The notes beneath the pieces are model-generated. The model searched no databases and had not been told where the DNA came from. It was given only the letters and a program-made list of their open reading frames with translations. Both the position numbers and the translations under genes were made by a program. This document shows positions 1 to 11,007 of a stretch of DNA of 64,000 bases, one piece after another; the first letter of the stretch is position 1; each line of letters opens with the position of its first letter. Source of the stretch: Azorinus chamasolen (taxonomy: Eukaryota; Mollusca; Bivalvia; Cardiida; Solecurtidae); assembly GCA_963576725.1 (NCBI GenBank), contig OY755243.1, forward strand, positions 35,129,846 through 35,193,845, written 5' to 3'.

Positions 1-204
1 TGATTCCACTATCAGTGACATATTTACGAGAATGCAACATCAGTTATCCAGACTGATGTATTCGATGTGCCTATACACTTATCGAATTCAAAGACAATTG
101 ACAGAGTATGATAACATGACAAATGGTGCCTATTTGGATAGTACCTTCTTTGTTACTTTGTAACTTGAATTATACTGTTGCCTGAATGAACTATGTGACT
201 ATGT

Positions 205-314
205 CTTATAATAATACATAAACATATGGGATTTTAGCATTGATAGAAACTGTAGAATCAGATCTATTATGATTTAATAAATGAACAGAGCAGACCCTGA
301 ACAGACGGCTACTA
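205..314. mobile_element. Family A MITE, one half
   Basis: Carries the family A interior (AAACTGTAGAATCAGATCTA) and one palindrome arm (CAGAGCAGACCCTGAACAGA). The second arm is missing because the foldback at 315-637 begins here. Confidence 0.65.
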
Positions 315-637
315 CGAAATGCGTTTTGCCAATTGTGTAAATTGCTAGGGAATGTTCCAAATGACAAATGCGAAATGCTTATTGCCTAATGCATGTTTGC
401 ACTACTAGCATTGAACAGTGCCATTTTTAAAGTAACTGTACATTTGCTAAATGCATGTTTATTTACATTAAAGTTTATTGCTTATTGCAATACTAAATTA
501 AAAATGGCACTGTTCAATGGTAGTAGTGCAAACATGCATTTAGCAATAAGCATTTCGCATTTGTCATTTACATCCATCATTTGGAACATCCCGGTCATTT
601 CCCTAGCAATGTACACAATTGGCAAAAAGCATTTCGC
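315..637. repeat. Single-copy foldback, arms about 115 bp
   Basis: The left arm (about 315-430) is the reverse complement of about 501-637, around a ~70-bp AT-rich spacer. Paired motifs include TTGCCAATTGTGTA with TACACAATTGGC, and GAACAGTGCCATTTTT with AAAAATGGCACTGTTC. It abuts and probably interrupts the family A half at 205-314. Short ORFs across it are by-products of the repeat. Confidence 0.8.
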
Positions 638-640
638 ATT

Positions 641-1130
641 TTGCATTTAGCATTTAGCAAAAAGCAAGGCAGAATGGCGTTCCATTGGCACAGACCAGAA
701 TGGGTTAAGGTACCTGGTGTACATATGAAACGACTCTCCGCAACTGTCGGCAACTTTCGGCAGCCATGTCGTTCATCGCATTCATTACGGAATTTGCCGA
801 AATATGTCGATGTTCGGGTTCCGTATTACATGTTTATATTGGTTACCAAGACAGACGGGTGATTATCTAAGAACAAAACTAATTTTCTAGTATACCTTGA
901 CACAGCTTCAGACTCAAAACGCAGGGATGTTTTCAAACACCACAAATACCATTCTGGAAGAAGCTGAGAGCCATCAAATATGGTTAAAAGAATTTCCCGA
1001 AACTTCCACATTTACTGTTCAGATGGTATACAATACTGAGAGTATATAGAACTATGACTTAAAACTTATCCCGGCTGTAAATAAATTTACTGATATTTAA
1101 ATCACGTGCAAGTTTGAATGGTTCTGATTG
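641..1130. other. No feature recognised
   Basis: AT-rich unique-looking sequence with no convincing ORF, RNA gene or repeat visible. Confidence 0.5.
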
Positions 1131-1246
1131 GATCAAGATTTTGACTAATTCCGACTCAATCAAAGCTTTAGACTAGTTACTCGTCGTCTGATCTGGATCC
1201 AAACTGTATGTAAATGCGAGTCAGATCGTGGTTGCGCGAATGAGGG
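1131..1246. mobile_element. Family B MITE, 3' part
   Basis: Shows one palindrome arm (GTCTGATCTGGATCCAAACT) and a family B tail ending AGGGTTAA. The opposite arm is reduced. Confidence 0.6.
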
Positions 1247-1340
1247 TTAATGCATGCATTATCTGTAAGTATCTGTCTTATCTACCAGATATATCTATTT
1301 CTGGTACACTAGAACTGGCTAATATAGATCACATATTGTA

Positions 1341-1545
1341 CAGTAAATCCCTTCTAAACAGGAATTATAGAAGAGAAGAATTAAGATACGTTTAGGCAGG
1401 TGGCTGCTTAATGAAGGGTGAACTTCATGCAGAAAGCTCCTGTAGGAGCTTTCTGCATGAATTTCACCATGCATTAAGCTGCCATCTGTCTTAAAGGCTG
1501 ATATTTATACTAAATTTGAACGTCCGGTTCAGAGGGGTTTAACTG
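1341..1545. mobile_element. Family C MITE, complete (205 bp)
   Basis: Starts CAGTAAATCCCTTCTAAA and ends with the inverse (GAGGGGTTTAACTG), flanked by TA on both sides. The centre is a ~95-bp hairpin whose arms read GCTTAATGAAGGGTGAA and CACCATGCATTAAGC around GCTCCTGTAGGAGC. The end motif and TA duplication fit a Tc1/mariner-pogo non-autonomous element. It has exactly the same length as the copy at 7899-8103. Confidence 0.88.
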
Positions 1546-1584
1546 TATAAATATGGAGATAACAGGTGTTATTGTAACTTCTAA

Positions 1585-1642
1585 ATGAGCTTTCTGTATA
1601 ACTTTCATCCTGCATTAAGCTACCACCTGTCTTGACACCACA
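1585..1642. mobile_element. Family C fragment
   Basis: Only one hairpin arm is present (GAGCTTTCTGTATAAC to CATTAAGCTACCACCTG), 40 bp beyond a complete family C copy. Confidence 0.7.
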
Positions 1643-1939
1643 ACTAGACTCATTTTGGGTGATCTCTGTAGACGGGTTATAGTGTATTCGATAAATTGAC
1701 AAACGGAACTTCCGAACCAAACCTTGCACAGTCTGATAATTACAGGAAAGAGTTCTAAGTGCTCGACAGTTTGCGGATAACAGACTGCCTGCCACATACA
1801 GGATTTTCGTTTGGTCATAAAACATGCTTGGTTTTATACAGTAAATCGTGTTTAAATATATTTTACTGCTTAATCTTAGGCGAATGTAAAACTTGTCATT
1901 TGCCATATTTATTCTATAGAGTTTCTGTATACGAACTTT

Positions 1940-2098
1940 TATTAAGGAAACAATGACGTCATCAATGTTGATAAGATGGTGTTTTATAATGACATATGAA
2001 CACGTGAAAATTTTGCCATAACAGAAACTGTAGAAACGTCTGGTCTGGGTCTACTCTGTTTGTAAAGGCGTCAAAAGCCGTCTCTTTGGAGTAAAGGT
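1940..2098. mobile_element. Family A MITE with palindrome collapsed to one arm
   Basis: The family A interior is followed directly by a single arm (TCTGGGTCTACTCTGTTTG) and the end GGAGTAAAGG. The other arm and loop are deleted, a common fate of palindromes. A perfect CRE-like TGACGTCA occurs near the left end. Confidence 0.7.
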
Positions 2099-2399
2099 AT
2101 AAAATAACGTTTTATAGCTCAATTGTATAGTTTTCAGGGTATAACATTATGTAAGCATGTCCGGTAAATGTTTGGTGTTCATCAGGAAATTACTGATATA
2201 TTTCAGCTAATTGTGATGAATGCCTACAGATTGGAATTGTTTAGTATTGAATGTATTATTGCCCTCTTTTACGTTTTTCATCCCGCAAGACTTCAAAAGA
2301 TGCTACGTCGTAAAGATAGAATCTGAAACGAAATATGGGAGATAGTCAAAATGTACGTTTTTAACTCTCCTATAAAATATTTTCTCCGGTATTTTGCAT

Positions 2400-2560
2400 T
2401 TTTCTTACTTCCGATACGGTCAAGCTTTTGAGAAACTTATGACCGGCTGTCAAATAGCTTGAATCCTGATTAGTCATGCAGTTGTCAGGCGCTTCATCTA
2501 CATCCGGGCTGTTTGTGAATGTATGGCATGTCGCGACTGGCAGTGGTATTGTTTATATTT
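2400..2560. mobile_element. Degenerate family B-like copy
   Basis: Shares the family B interior (GGTCAAGCTTTTGAGAAA) and a weak palindrome (GCTTGAATCCTGAT ... CATCCGGGCTGTTTG). Confidence 0.45.
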
Positions 2561-2691
2561 AACCCTTTTCTCCATAAATAGTTAAATACGCAATTCTGCG
2601 CCTTTGCGAAAGAATACAGGAAGATCAGGGTCTGCTCTCAGAGCTACAGATAAAGGCACGTACCCAAAAGTCGCGTACCTAAAATCGTCAT

Positions 2692-2786
2692 TTTCTCCAC
2701 AAAATCCTATACTGTAACCACTCTTTAGAATCGTCTTTTCGAGACGATTCTAAAGAGTGGTCAGAGTATAGGGTTCGGTGGAGAAA
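2692..2786. mobile_element. Family D foldback seeding a minisatellite
   Basis: Left arm 2692-2736 pairs with 2741-2786 around the loop TTTC. The core is ACCACTCTTTAGAATCGTC paired with GACGATTCTAAAGAGTGG. The outer parts of the arms also pair (TTTCTCCAC with GTGGAGAAA). The right arm runs straight into unit 1 of the 37-bp array. Confidence 0.85.
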
Positions 2787-3681
2787 TAAAGGAGTGGTCA
2801 CAGTATAGGGTTGGGTGGAGAAATAAAGGAGTGGTCACAGTATAGGGTTGGGTGGAGAAATAAAGGAGTGGTCCCAGTATAGGGTTCGGTGGAGAAATAA
2901 AGGAGTGGTCCCAGTATAGGGTTGGGTGGAGAAATAAAGGAGTGGTCCCAGTATAGGGTTGGGTGGAGAAATAAAGGAGTGGTCCCAGTATAGGGTTGGG
3001 TGGAGAAATAAAGGAGTGGTCACAGTATAGGGTTGGGTGGAGAAATAAAGGAGAGGTCCCAGTATAGGGTTGGGTGGAGAAATAAAGGAGTGGTCACAGT
3101 ATAGGGTTGGGTGGAGAAATAAAGGAGTGGTCACAGTATAGGGTTCGGTGGAGAAATAAAGGAGTGGTCCCAGTATAGGGTTGGGTGGAGAAATAAAGGA
3201 GTGGTCCCAGTATAGGGTTCGGTGGAGAAATAAAGGAGTGGTCCCAGTATAGGGTTGGGTGGAGAAATAAAGGAGTGGTCACAGTATAGGGTTGGGTGGA
3301 GAAATAAAGGAGTGGTCCCAGTATAGGGTTGGGTGGAGAAATAAAGGAGTGGTCACAGTATAGGGTTGGGTGGAGAAATAAAGGAGTGGTCCCAGTATAG
3401 GGTTGGGTGGAGAAATAAAGGAGTGGTCACCGTATAGGGTTGGGTGGAGAAATAAAGGAGTGGTCACAGTATAGGGTTGGGTGGAGAAATAAAGGAGTGG
3501 TCCCAGTATAGGGTTGGGTGGAGAAATAAAGGAGTGGTCACAGTATAGGGTTGGGTGGAGAAATAAAGGAGTGGTCACAGTATAGGGTTCGGTGGAGAAA
3601 TAAAGGAGTGGTCACAGTATAGGGTTGGGTGGAGAAATAAAGGAGTGGTCCCAGTATAGGGTTGGGTGGAGAAATAAAGGA
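2757..3681. repeat. 37-bp minisatellite, 25 copies
   Basis: Exactly 25 units of 37 bp (925 bp) with no indels seen. The unit runs GTGGTCMCAGTATAGGG then TTSGGTGGAGAAATAAAGGA. Variation is confined to a few sites: CACAG versus CCCAG, TTGGG versus TTCGG, a GAGGTC in unit 9 and CACCG in unit 19. Unit 1 lies within the right arm of the family D foldback. Minus-strand ORFs of 62-99 codons here are repeat artefacts, since three 37-bp units restore the frame. Confidence 0.95.
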
Positions 3682-3980
3682 GTTATTGTTGAAATTGGTT
3701 TACTTTACGACTCTTATCTGGCTCTGTTCGCTTATGAAATGATATCGATAGTTTCTACAGTGGCCAAAAGTGCATGTGTTCTTATACCACTGTAAGGATT
3801 CAACTCGTTAATATTCACAAGGTCATTATTTTTACATGAATAGTCATGGTCTAAACGGTTAACAATAGAAATGTTGTTGTCTTTCAGCTCACTAAATGGG
3901 ACTTTCAGCCAACCTATCAAGCTAACAGTTGACCCAATACATGTGGTCATATAAATGGAATGATTTTCAGTCAGCCCATT
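3682..3980. other. No feature recognised
   Basis: Flank of the 37-bp array. A 72-codon minus-strand ORF here shows nothing recognisable. Confidence 0.5.
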
Positions 3981-4122
3981 TATTCTAATTTATGATATTG
4001 ATGAGCATGGCTTTCAGTCAACTTGTCTGTATCAAGTTTGTTAATATAGATTATTCTAATTTGTGATATTGATGAGCATGGCTTTCAGTCAACTTGTCTG
4101 TATCAAGTTTGTTAATACAGTT
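3981..4122. repeat. 71-bp tandem duplication
   Basis: Two near-identical 71-bp units, each containing ATTGATGAGCATGGCTTTCA. They differ at a couple of positions. Confidence 0.9.
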
Positions 4123-4291
4123 TATGCTATTTCTTGCGGATAGTGATTTTATATCTATTGTATATCGTTTGCTTATCTTTCACTGACCGGGTGGAAAATC
4201 ATGTAGTTCCTTCCGGCTAGCGATTTCATATATATTGTACATCTTTCATTGTCTGGATAAATAATCATGCGGATGGTTCCGGTTAGTGATT

Positions 4292-4377
4292 TTATCCATG
4301 TGAAGCGCTTTTGAACGCACATATCCTGTGTGAAAAGAGCGCTATATAAATGTGGTATAATAATAATAATAATAATG
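4292..4377 (+). repeat. SINE/LINE-type 3' tail with TAA microsatellite
   Basis: AGAGCGCTATATAAATGTGG followed by (TAA)n. Retroposon 3' tails of the form GCGCTATATAAAT plus a trinucleotide run are widespread in animals. The retroposon body is not identifiable. Confidence 0.55.
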
Positions 4378-4404
4378 ATTGGTTATTACAATTTGCCTCA
4401 TATT

Positions 4405-4593
4405 AAGATGAGTAGACATATATGAGTAGACCCAGATCAGACGGCTCCTAGGGTTCTATGGATTTTAATAGATTGGTGTTTATATTTTCTAAAATGGCTG
4501 CAATGTTCCGCCTTCCATATTTCTATTTTGTCCATGAACATTCAGTAGGCATTGAAATTTGAAATAAATATAGAACAGGGAAATGGTTAGGAG
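4405..4593. mobile_element. Family A (A2) MITE, partial
   Basis: One palindrome arm (GTAGACCCAGATCAGACGG) is followed by the A2-specific interior (CTAAAATGGCTGCAATGTTC, ATTCAGTAGGCATTG) and the end ACAGGGAAATGG. Confidence 0.75.
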
Positions 4594-4634
4594 AAATTTC
4601 TTTAGGCACAGTAAAAGAAAACTAGAAGTTATTC

Positions 4635-4813
4635 TGGGTCCCTGCTTATAAAACTTTTAGTTGAGTCTGAGTTCGTTCTCAAGTTTTTGATTGGTCAGAT
4701 TTGAGCCTCTGGCTCAAATCTGGCCAATCAAAAGCTTGAGAACTCAAATCTGACCAATCAAAAGCTTGAGAAAGAAATCAGACTCAACTTAAAAGCTTTA
4801 TAAGCATGGACCC
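4635..4813. mobile_element. Family G foldback
   Basis: Begins GGGTCCCTGCTTATAAAA and ends with the inverse (TTTATAAGCATGGACCC). The arms carry TTGAGTCTGAGTTCGTTC and AAGCTTTTGATTGGTCAG, and the inner CAAATCTGRCCAATCAAAAG is duplicated. A second copy is inserted in a family A element at 41478-41620. Confidence 0.85.
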
Positions 4814-4814
4814 T

Positions 4815-5052
4815 GCAGGTTTCAAGGATTTTAGCTCATGAATATTCTTACAAGCTGTCATGACTATATGCATATTCATTAACTAAAGTTTTAAAGGCCA
4901 ATGAACAAAGGGAAATTAGTCCGTGGCAGAAACTGAATAATTATGCAAACAAAGCAGACCCTGGTCAGACGGTTCCTACAGGAGCCATCAGATCTTGACC
5001 TGTCCTGTCTGAAAAGGTGTGAACAGGCGTTTCTCTTAGGTAAACGGTTAAG
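4815..5052. mobile_element. Family A MITE, diverged
   Basis: Interior with ATGCATATTCATTAACTAA, then a palindrome from GCAAACAAAGCAGACCC through GGTTCCTACAGGAGCC. The ends are diverged. Confidence 0.7.
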
Positions 5053-5299
5053 GAAGGTTTTGGATCAAAAAGTCATATAAAGTAATGAATAAAACGAACA
5101 TAATGTGTTGTCTCTAGAAATGGAGAAACAATTACGGTTTCAAACAAAACTCCCACTGCTCTAATGATATAACTCTTTCATCTCAAATAAATAATATATG
5201 CCTCATTGCCTTGTCTGCCTTGTACTAGTGCCTTTAACCCTTCCCCTCATATAAACGAGAAAAAGAGATCCTGTACATCTAAATAGTTAACCATATACT

Positions 5300-5605
5300 C
5301 CATAAACATGCCTTTCTATGCCTTTGATTTCAACATTATTTTATTCAATGTAAAAAATGATTGGGCAACATACAAAGCCTATATAAGTCCTCTCCAGACA
5401 GACTCTGTAAACATAGTAGGACTAGGTTCCTGTAGCAGCTGTCTGATCTGGGTCTGTCCTGTTTGCTTATGAAATAATACAGATCTGATTCTACAAGTTC
5501 TGCAATGACAAAAAAACCAGGTTCATGAAGCCATTTATAAAATTGATTTACTCAATGTTAATGATGTCATTATTTCTTATATGAATATTCATAATATAAA
5601 GGGTC
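5300..5605. mobile_element. Family A MITE, diverged
   Basis: Palindrome around GTTCCTGTAGCAGC with the arm CTGTCCTGTTTGC, then the interior TGATGTCATTATTTCTTA and the end TATAAAGGG. The left end is unclear; a second possible start (TTAACCCTTCCCCTCA) lies at about 5233. Confidence 0.65.
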
Positions 5606-5879
5606 GAGAAGTCATATCTTTCTACAGACACTTATTGTACTGCAAAATCGATAGAGAACAATTCACGTATGCACGCAATATTCCGGTAGGTTTGCATAAA
5701 AAAGGTATGTAAATCTGCACAGATTCCAAGAACATAATTTGAGGTGCTCTCTAAGAAATGAGAACTTATCACATTGCAAGCAGTGTAGAGGAAGACCAGT
5801 GGTCGTGCATCTTACACAGTATCTGCTTTGTTTGACGTTCACATGTAGAGTTACAGATAAACCAGCGTACTCAAATACT

Positions 5880-6000
5880 AAAACGTTCTTACATCATTGC
5901 AGGCAGAATAAAACACGAACCAGACGACCCTTTATGAGTCGTCTGATCATGGTCTGCTATGTTTGCTTATGAACTGTCTTAGATTTGATTCTATATTATA
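5880..6000. mobile_element. Family A MITE, truncated
   Basis: Palindrome with GACGACCCTTTATGAGTCGTC at its centre and CTGCTATGTTTGCTTATGAA on the right. The rest is cut off before the next family A copy at 6029. Confidence 0.7.
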
Positions 6001-6028
6001 TGGCATAGCCATGTGTTCACATATGTAA

Positions 6029-6270
6029 CCCTTTGCTTCATATACACGCATTTTCTGTATTTGCAAACAGAGTAGACCCAGAACAGACGGCTTCTATAGG
6101 AGCCATCTGATCAGGGTCTGCTCTGTTTGCTTTTAGCATGATATAAATCCGAGTCTAAAGGTCTTGTCAAAGTAAAACGTTTCCATGAAATATTTACCGT
6201 ATAAAAATCCAGCTAATATTTTTCATGATGTCATTATTTCTTACATGAATAATATTGAACGCGGAAAGGG
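6029..6270. mobile_element. Family A MITE, near complete
   Basis: Starts CCCTTTGCTTCATATA and ends ATTGAACGCGGAAAGGG. The flanks are GTAA and TTGA, one mutation each from TTAA. The palindrome arms run AACAGAGTAGACCCAG and CAGGGTCTGCTCTGTTTGC. Confidence 0.82.
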
Positions 6271-6721
6271 TTGAATAACAATATTACTTAATAAAAGTTG
6301 ATATTGGTGTCATCTATCGTGAATATTGATGGTGTAAAAGTCACGACAGCTTTCACGAAACAATACTATCCAGACAGTTGCAAAGTGGTGCTATTGAACG
6401 ATGTCTGGTCAAGGTCAGAACTGTGTGAAGCTATAATTAACAACCTTGTGCTAATTCTGACGTGTAACAGTGTATAACCAGATAAAACACCGTGGTCTAT
6501 TGTGACGTCAGATCTGAGTATTCAGTGTTTGCAAGTGACCGATGTCCTTTTCCCATGACGCTGGTTTCTTAAGGATCCAGTTATTTGTGATTTGCTAGTG
6601 TAAAGGCATTTGTCAGTGACTGTACGCAGTGCTCTATGGCCCAAATCGATATGTTCTTCCCAAATGCGTTGTTATTTAGTGCAGATGAACCCTCATCACG
6701 CCAATCCCGACCTGGCTGCCA

Positions 6722-6796
6722 TTTTGCAAATAGCTTCAATCCAGATCAGAGGCCAAGTAAATCAGCATCCGGTCAGGATCCAGGCTGTTTGAACAT
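6722..6796. mobile_element. B/E-like palindrome core, diverged
   Basis: GCAAATAGCTTCAATCCAGAT on the left pairs weakly with GGTCAGGATCCAGGCTGTTTG on the right. Confidence 0.45.
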
Positions 6797-7210
6797 CGGT
6801 CATCATCTCTCAAGGCTTTTGCAGACCGAAAGTCAGTAACAGCTTGAGCAGAGATGACGTTTTACAGTAGGAAAAGGGTCCAACTACATGGCCATCCGAA
6901 TGGTGCTAGGGGTCATTAGGTGCGTTCTGGGTGAATTAAATCATTTACCGATGTTTTGGCATGAAATTGGGACAGCGAGTTTCTTGGTACAGTTTCGCAA
7001 AAGTGCACACACTGTTACATAACCGTAGGCTGCTGCAGGCTGGGATGTAATTGTAATTAATTTAGCTTTTGGGAAATGTTTCATCTTATTTTCGCGAAAC
7101 ATTATACATGTGGTGTCGGCTGAGGGATTTAAATTTTCTGGAAGTCGTCAATTGGTTTAGTGTAATTTTGTGAAACAGTTCAAGACTTCGCGATTTCGAT
7201 TTTATATTAA

Positions 7211-7441
7211 CCCTTCTCTTGCTGAATTTTAAAACACATTTCTCCTTCTTTACTCATGCTGTGTTGTATAATTACATATATCTTCACTGTGTGCAAGTAT
7301 TTCGCTGTGCAATCACTGCTGCGGAGTGCACTGGTTGCACAATCAACTTGTAAATAGTGCAGACCCTGATGAGACAGCTCCTGCAGGAACTGTCTCATCC
7401 GGGTCATCACTATTTACAGGTAGGTATGTGCAAGCGAAGAG
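7211..7441. mobile_element. Family E MITE, complete
   Basis: TTAA on both sides (7207-7210, 7442-7445). Ends are CCCTTCTCTTGC and GCAAGCGAAGAG. The palindrome has arms TAAATAGTGCAGACCCTGAT and ATCCGGGTCATCACTATTTA around GACAGCTCCTGCAGGAACTGTC. The core plan matches A and B (GCAAAnAG..GACCC.GAT.AGAC), but the ends and interior differ. Confidence 0.82.
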
Positions 7442-7468
7442 TTAATGTGTTAGGTACAATAAGTTTAA

Positions 7469-7660
7469 CCCTTACCTCGTGAAAAAAAACGTCTGTCCAA
7501 ATTTGGATCTGTGGCAAGTTTGACTACTGCCGAATCGATCAAGCTTTCGAGAAAAAATCGACCGTGTCAATCAGCTTGAATCATGGTGAGGCGCCGAGTT
7601 ACGTAGCATGTCATCTGGATCCAAGCTGTCTGACAATCCGACTCAAGTTGCACTTAGCTG
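7469..7660. mobile_element. Family B MITE, right end worn
   Basis: Follows TTAA with CCCTTACCTCGTG. The interior is GATCAAGCTTTCGAG and the palindrome arm is CATCTGGATCCAAGCTGT. Confidence 0.65.
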
Positions 7661-7898
7661 AATAAAAGAAATTATTCTAACAACATATTTGATGACCGTG
7701 ATAGCCGTTTTAGACTATAGATACCGCTTCATATTTGAACAGTAATTAAGATATTCTGAAATACACCATTATATGTCAGCCTTTGAGATATGTGATAGCT
7801 GATGTAAGAGATGAATTTTCGTCTTTCATAAAGAAGCCTGTATATAAATAGAACCTTATTTATTTATGACATTGTCACTTACAGGAAGTTCTGTGATA

Positions 7899-8103
7899 CA
7901 GTAAAAACCCTCTAAACCGGAATTCTAGTAGAGAAAAATTTAAATACTATTAGGCAGGTGGCTGCTTAATGCAGGGTGAAAGTCATGCAGAAAGCTCCAT
8001 GAGGAGATTTCTGCATGACTTTCACACTGCATTAAGCTGTCACCTGTCTGCAAAAAACCGATAGTTATACTAAATTAAACGTCTGGTTTAGAGGGATTTA
8101 CTG
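7899..8103. mobile_element. Family C MITE, complete (205 bp)
   Basis: TA duplications at 7897-7898 and 8104-8105. Ends are CAGTAAAAACCCTCTAAACC and GGTTTAGAGGGATTTACTG. The hairpin is GCTTAATGCAGGGTGAAAGT paired with ACTTTCACACTGCATTAAGC around GCTCCATGAGGAG. Confidence 0.9.
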
Positions 8104-8735
8104 TACATGTTTATCAGTACAATGCTACTCTTTGGCAATTCCGGCGGCTGGAGGGCACTAACCGCATTGGCATAAGTCCTGCCAGTGCACAGAACTCTTC
8201 GCTGCCACATACTGTCTACTGGTTCAAGTTTCATTTTGAAATCCCTCTTGTTTATTTCTAAAACCACGATCATATTATCAAACAGTTTGGATTATGATGA
8301 ATAATTCGGTATCTAATCTGGATCCAATCAGTTTTGCAAGTGTGGCTACAGATTTGCCCATTGCGGAGCTCTTCAAGGTAAAAACTGAAATAATGGTCTG
8401 AATTCCGCGAGTTTCAGGTGATATCGAGACCAATTACTGAGATATTTAGGCCAGATTGATTAAAATAAACAAGAATTTATGGTCCGTGGCAGTCGAAGAG
8501 ATAACTTCTCGATTGATCGTTACACAGGATAAGAATTTCGTGATACAAGGTCTTTTACAATGTCTGGGTAGAATAATGCTTACACCAGCTTCGCTTACTT
8601 GCCCGGTATTTATATTCTGATCTGAAGGATGATTGTTAAATTTGACACTTTTGCCAATAAATATATTTGCAAATTCACATCATATCATCCTTTTTGATAC
8701 ACGGAGCGTATAAAATATGCACTTAAAGCATATCG
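8104..8735. other. No feature recognised
   Basis: A 61-codon minus-strand ORF overlaps the family C end and is not convincing. The rest is unique-looking AT-rich sequence. Confidence 0.5.
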
Positions 8736-8749
8736 TAGTCTGTTAGCAC

Positions 8750-9110
8750 ATCGCATTTGTATATTACACGTATACATAGTCTGTGTGTGCATCGTACTTG
8801 TACATTAAACGTTTATAGTCTGTGTGTGCATCGTACTTGTATATTAAACGTATTTAGTATGTGCGTACATCGTATTTGTATATTAAACGTATATAGTATG
8901 TGTGTGCATCGTATCTGTATATTAAACGTACGATCGTATGTGCGTGCATCGTACTTGTATATTAAACATATATCGTCTGTGCGTGCATCGTACATGTATA
9001 TTAAGCATATTAAGCATATACATTCTGTGCATGCATCGTATTTGTATACATGTATTAACATACAGTCTGTGCGTTTATCGTATTTGTATATTAAACATAT
9101 ATATTATACA
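8750..9110. repeat. 39-bp minisatellite, about 9 copies
   Basis: Each unit carries GTGTGCATCGTACTTGTATA and TTAAACGTATATAGT. The period is 39 bp in the regular part (starts at 8791, 8830, 8869). Because 39 is a multiple of 3, ORFs stay open on both strands (81-127 codons) without implying a gene. Confidence 0.9.
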
Positions 9111-9829
9111 TTATATTTTTGTCCGCTACAATTGTCATAGTTTACTTTTCTTCTATTACACCAATAAACAGTTTGGATCTTGAAGTGATAAATGATACAT
9201 GATAGTAATGTTTGGTACAAAATCGCTTGGATTACTTTATTTTATTGTTTATTTCCCCGAGTTTTCCTCATATTGTTGCGAGTGTCAGATTTCAGACACC
9301 TTTCTTGATTAAAAATCACCCTTCTTTTCGCCATTTGATCAGACTATACTTGTAAACCAGATTTTGTTACGCTGGTAACTAATAACCGACTCGTCCGACT
9401 TCAATCATTAGGTTCAAGAAGTAAGTTGTGATGATGTAAGCTTCACACAGACGTGAAGGTCATATATTGGAAAATTGCGTAAGTTTTAAAGATCTGTGAT
9501 CGTACGGAAAAACTATGCGTAGGGCTTTAGAGTTACAATAATGTGTATGGACTTTTTCGTAAATGCCAGCCTTATTGGTCGATAAAAGGCCAGGGTCATT
9601 GTAGTTCATAGTGTATGGAAGATTATTTTTCGCTCGATTGTTTCTTTGTTCCATCGTTGACCTTCGTATTTGTCCACCCTGTTAATGTCTATACAGCTCA
9701 TTTTTGACATGAATAGGTATATTCTGAAATGAATTGACTTGTATCCAACATTTACAAATGTATACGGAACATGAAGGTTTTACGTTCAGATGAAAGTTGT
9801 ATGCATATATCATTGCATTATATTATATC
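9111..9829. other. No feature recognised
   Basis: Unique-looking sequence between two satellites. A 64-codon minus-strand ORF has no recognisable content. Confidence 0.5.
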
Positions 9830-10625
9830 ACTATAGCATTCCACTATGAAATTGCACGTTGCCATTAAATATACCGTTGAACTATACCATTGCACAAGTC
9901 CATAGCACCATTGTCCTGTATGTACATTGTACTATACCCTTACATTATTATGCTGCATAATGCCATTGCACTATACCATTGCACTATACCATTGAGATAC
10001 ATGTATGTCATTGCACTATACCATTGCACAATACCTCTGCCCTATACCATTGTACTATACCATTACACTATACCGTTGCATTATAATACTTCACTATACC
10101 ACCCATTGCACTATACCATTGGAATATGTCATGGCACAATACTATTGAAATATGTCAATGCACCATATCATTAAAATATGTTATTGCACTTTGTCATTGC
10201 ACTATACTGTTTAAATATGTCTTTGCGCTAAACAATTGCACTATAGCATTGCATTATAATAATGTACAATACCATTGCACCACACCATTGCGCCATACCA
10301 TTGCACTGAACAATTGATGTATACCATTGCGCTACACCACTGCTGTATACCATTGCCCTATACCGTTGCTCTATACCATTGCACTGAACCATTGCACTGA
10401 ACCATTGCACTATACCAATGCGCTACACCACTGCTATATACCATTGCCCTCTACCGTTGCTCTATACCACTGCACCATACCATTGCACTTAACAATTGAT
10501 GTATACCATTGCGTTATACCACTGCTGTATACCATTGCCCTATACCGTTGCTCTATACCACTGCACCATACCATTGCACTGAACCATTGCACTATACCAA
10601 TGCGCTACACCACTGCCGTATACCT
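9830..10625. repeat. 13-bp satellite (TACCATTGCACTA) with 182-bp higher-order unit
   Basis: About 60 diverged copies of a 13-bp unit. In the right half a 14-unit block of 182 bp is duplicated: CAATTGATGTATACC occurs at 10311 and 10493. Read in three frames, 13-mers give quasi-periodic 'proteins' of 60-112 codons that are artefacts. Confidence 0.92.
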
Positions 10626-10639
10626 GTGGTGTCCTGTAA

Positions 10640-11003
10640 AGGTCAAATACATAATTCGAGGTTAAATGCTAACCTGGCTATGGTCACGGTTTCTGTTAAC
10701 ACAAGAGGTGAAAGTTAAATATAGTGTCATTTTCTCAGAAATCTTAGATGCTCTGCAGTCACCATGTTTGTTCGAGAGTTTACCGAACCTACCGTTGGTT
10801 TTTCTGTGAACTGATTAAAAACAAGAACACTTAAAAGTGTGATGTGGGAAAGCGTTCTAATATGTTTCAACACATAAAACGCTTTCTCACCACCGATGTG
10901 TTAAGCAAGGAAAGGGACCCGCTATTTTAGCTGTGTTCAACACCACGGAAGTATATAGTATTACAAAACAATATGCACACTTGATGAAAGAAATTAATTA
11001 TCG
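10640..11003. other. No gene; small imperfect hairpin
   Basis: GGGAAAGCGTTCTAATATG pairs with ATAAAACGCTTTCTC at about 10847-10890. Nothing else is seen. Confidence 0.4.
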
Positions 11004-11007
11004 TTAA

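Noticed and set aside
2835..3578. Minus-strand ORFs with TTPLFLHPTLY repeats
   Set aside because: Artefacts of the 37-bp satellite.
5739..5972. 77-codon ORF
   Set aside because: Its C-terminal third is translated family A palindrome.
9830..10717. Tyr/Cys/Ile-rich ORFs up to 112 codons
   Set aside because: Artefacts of the 13-bp satellite.
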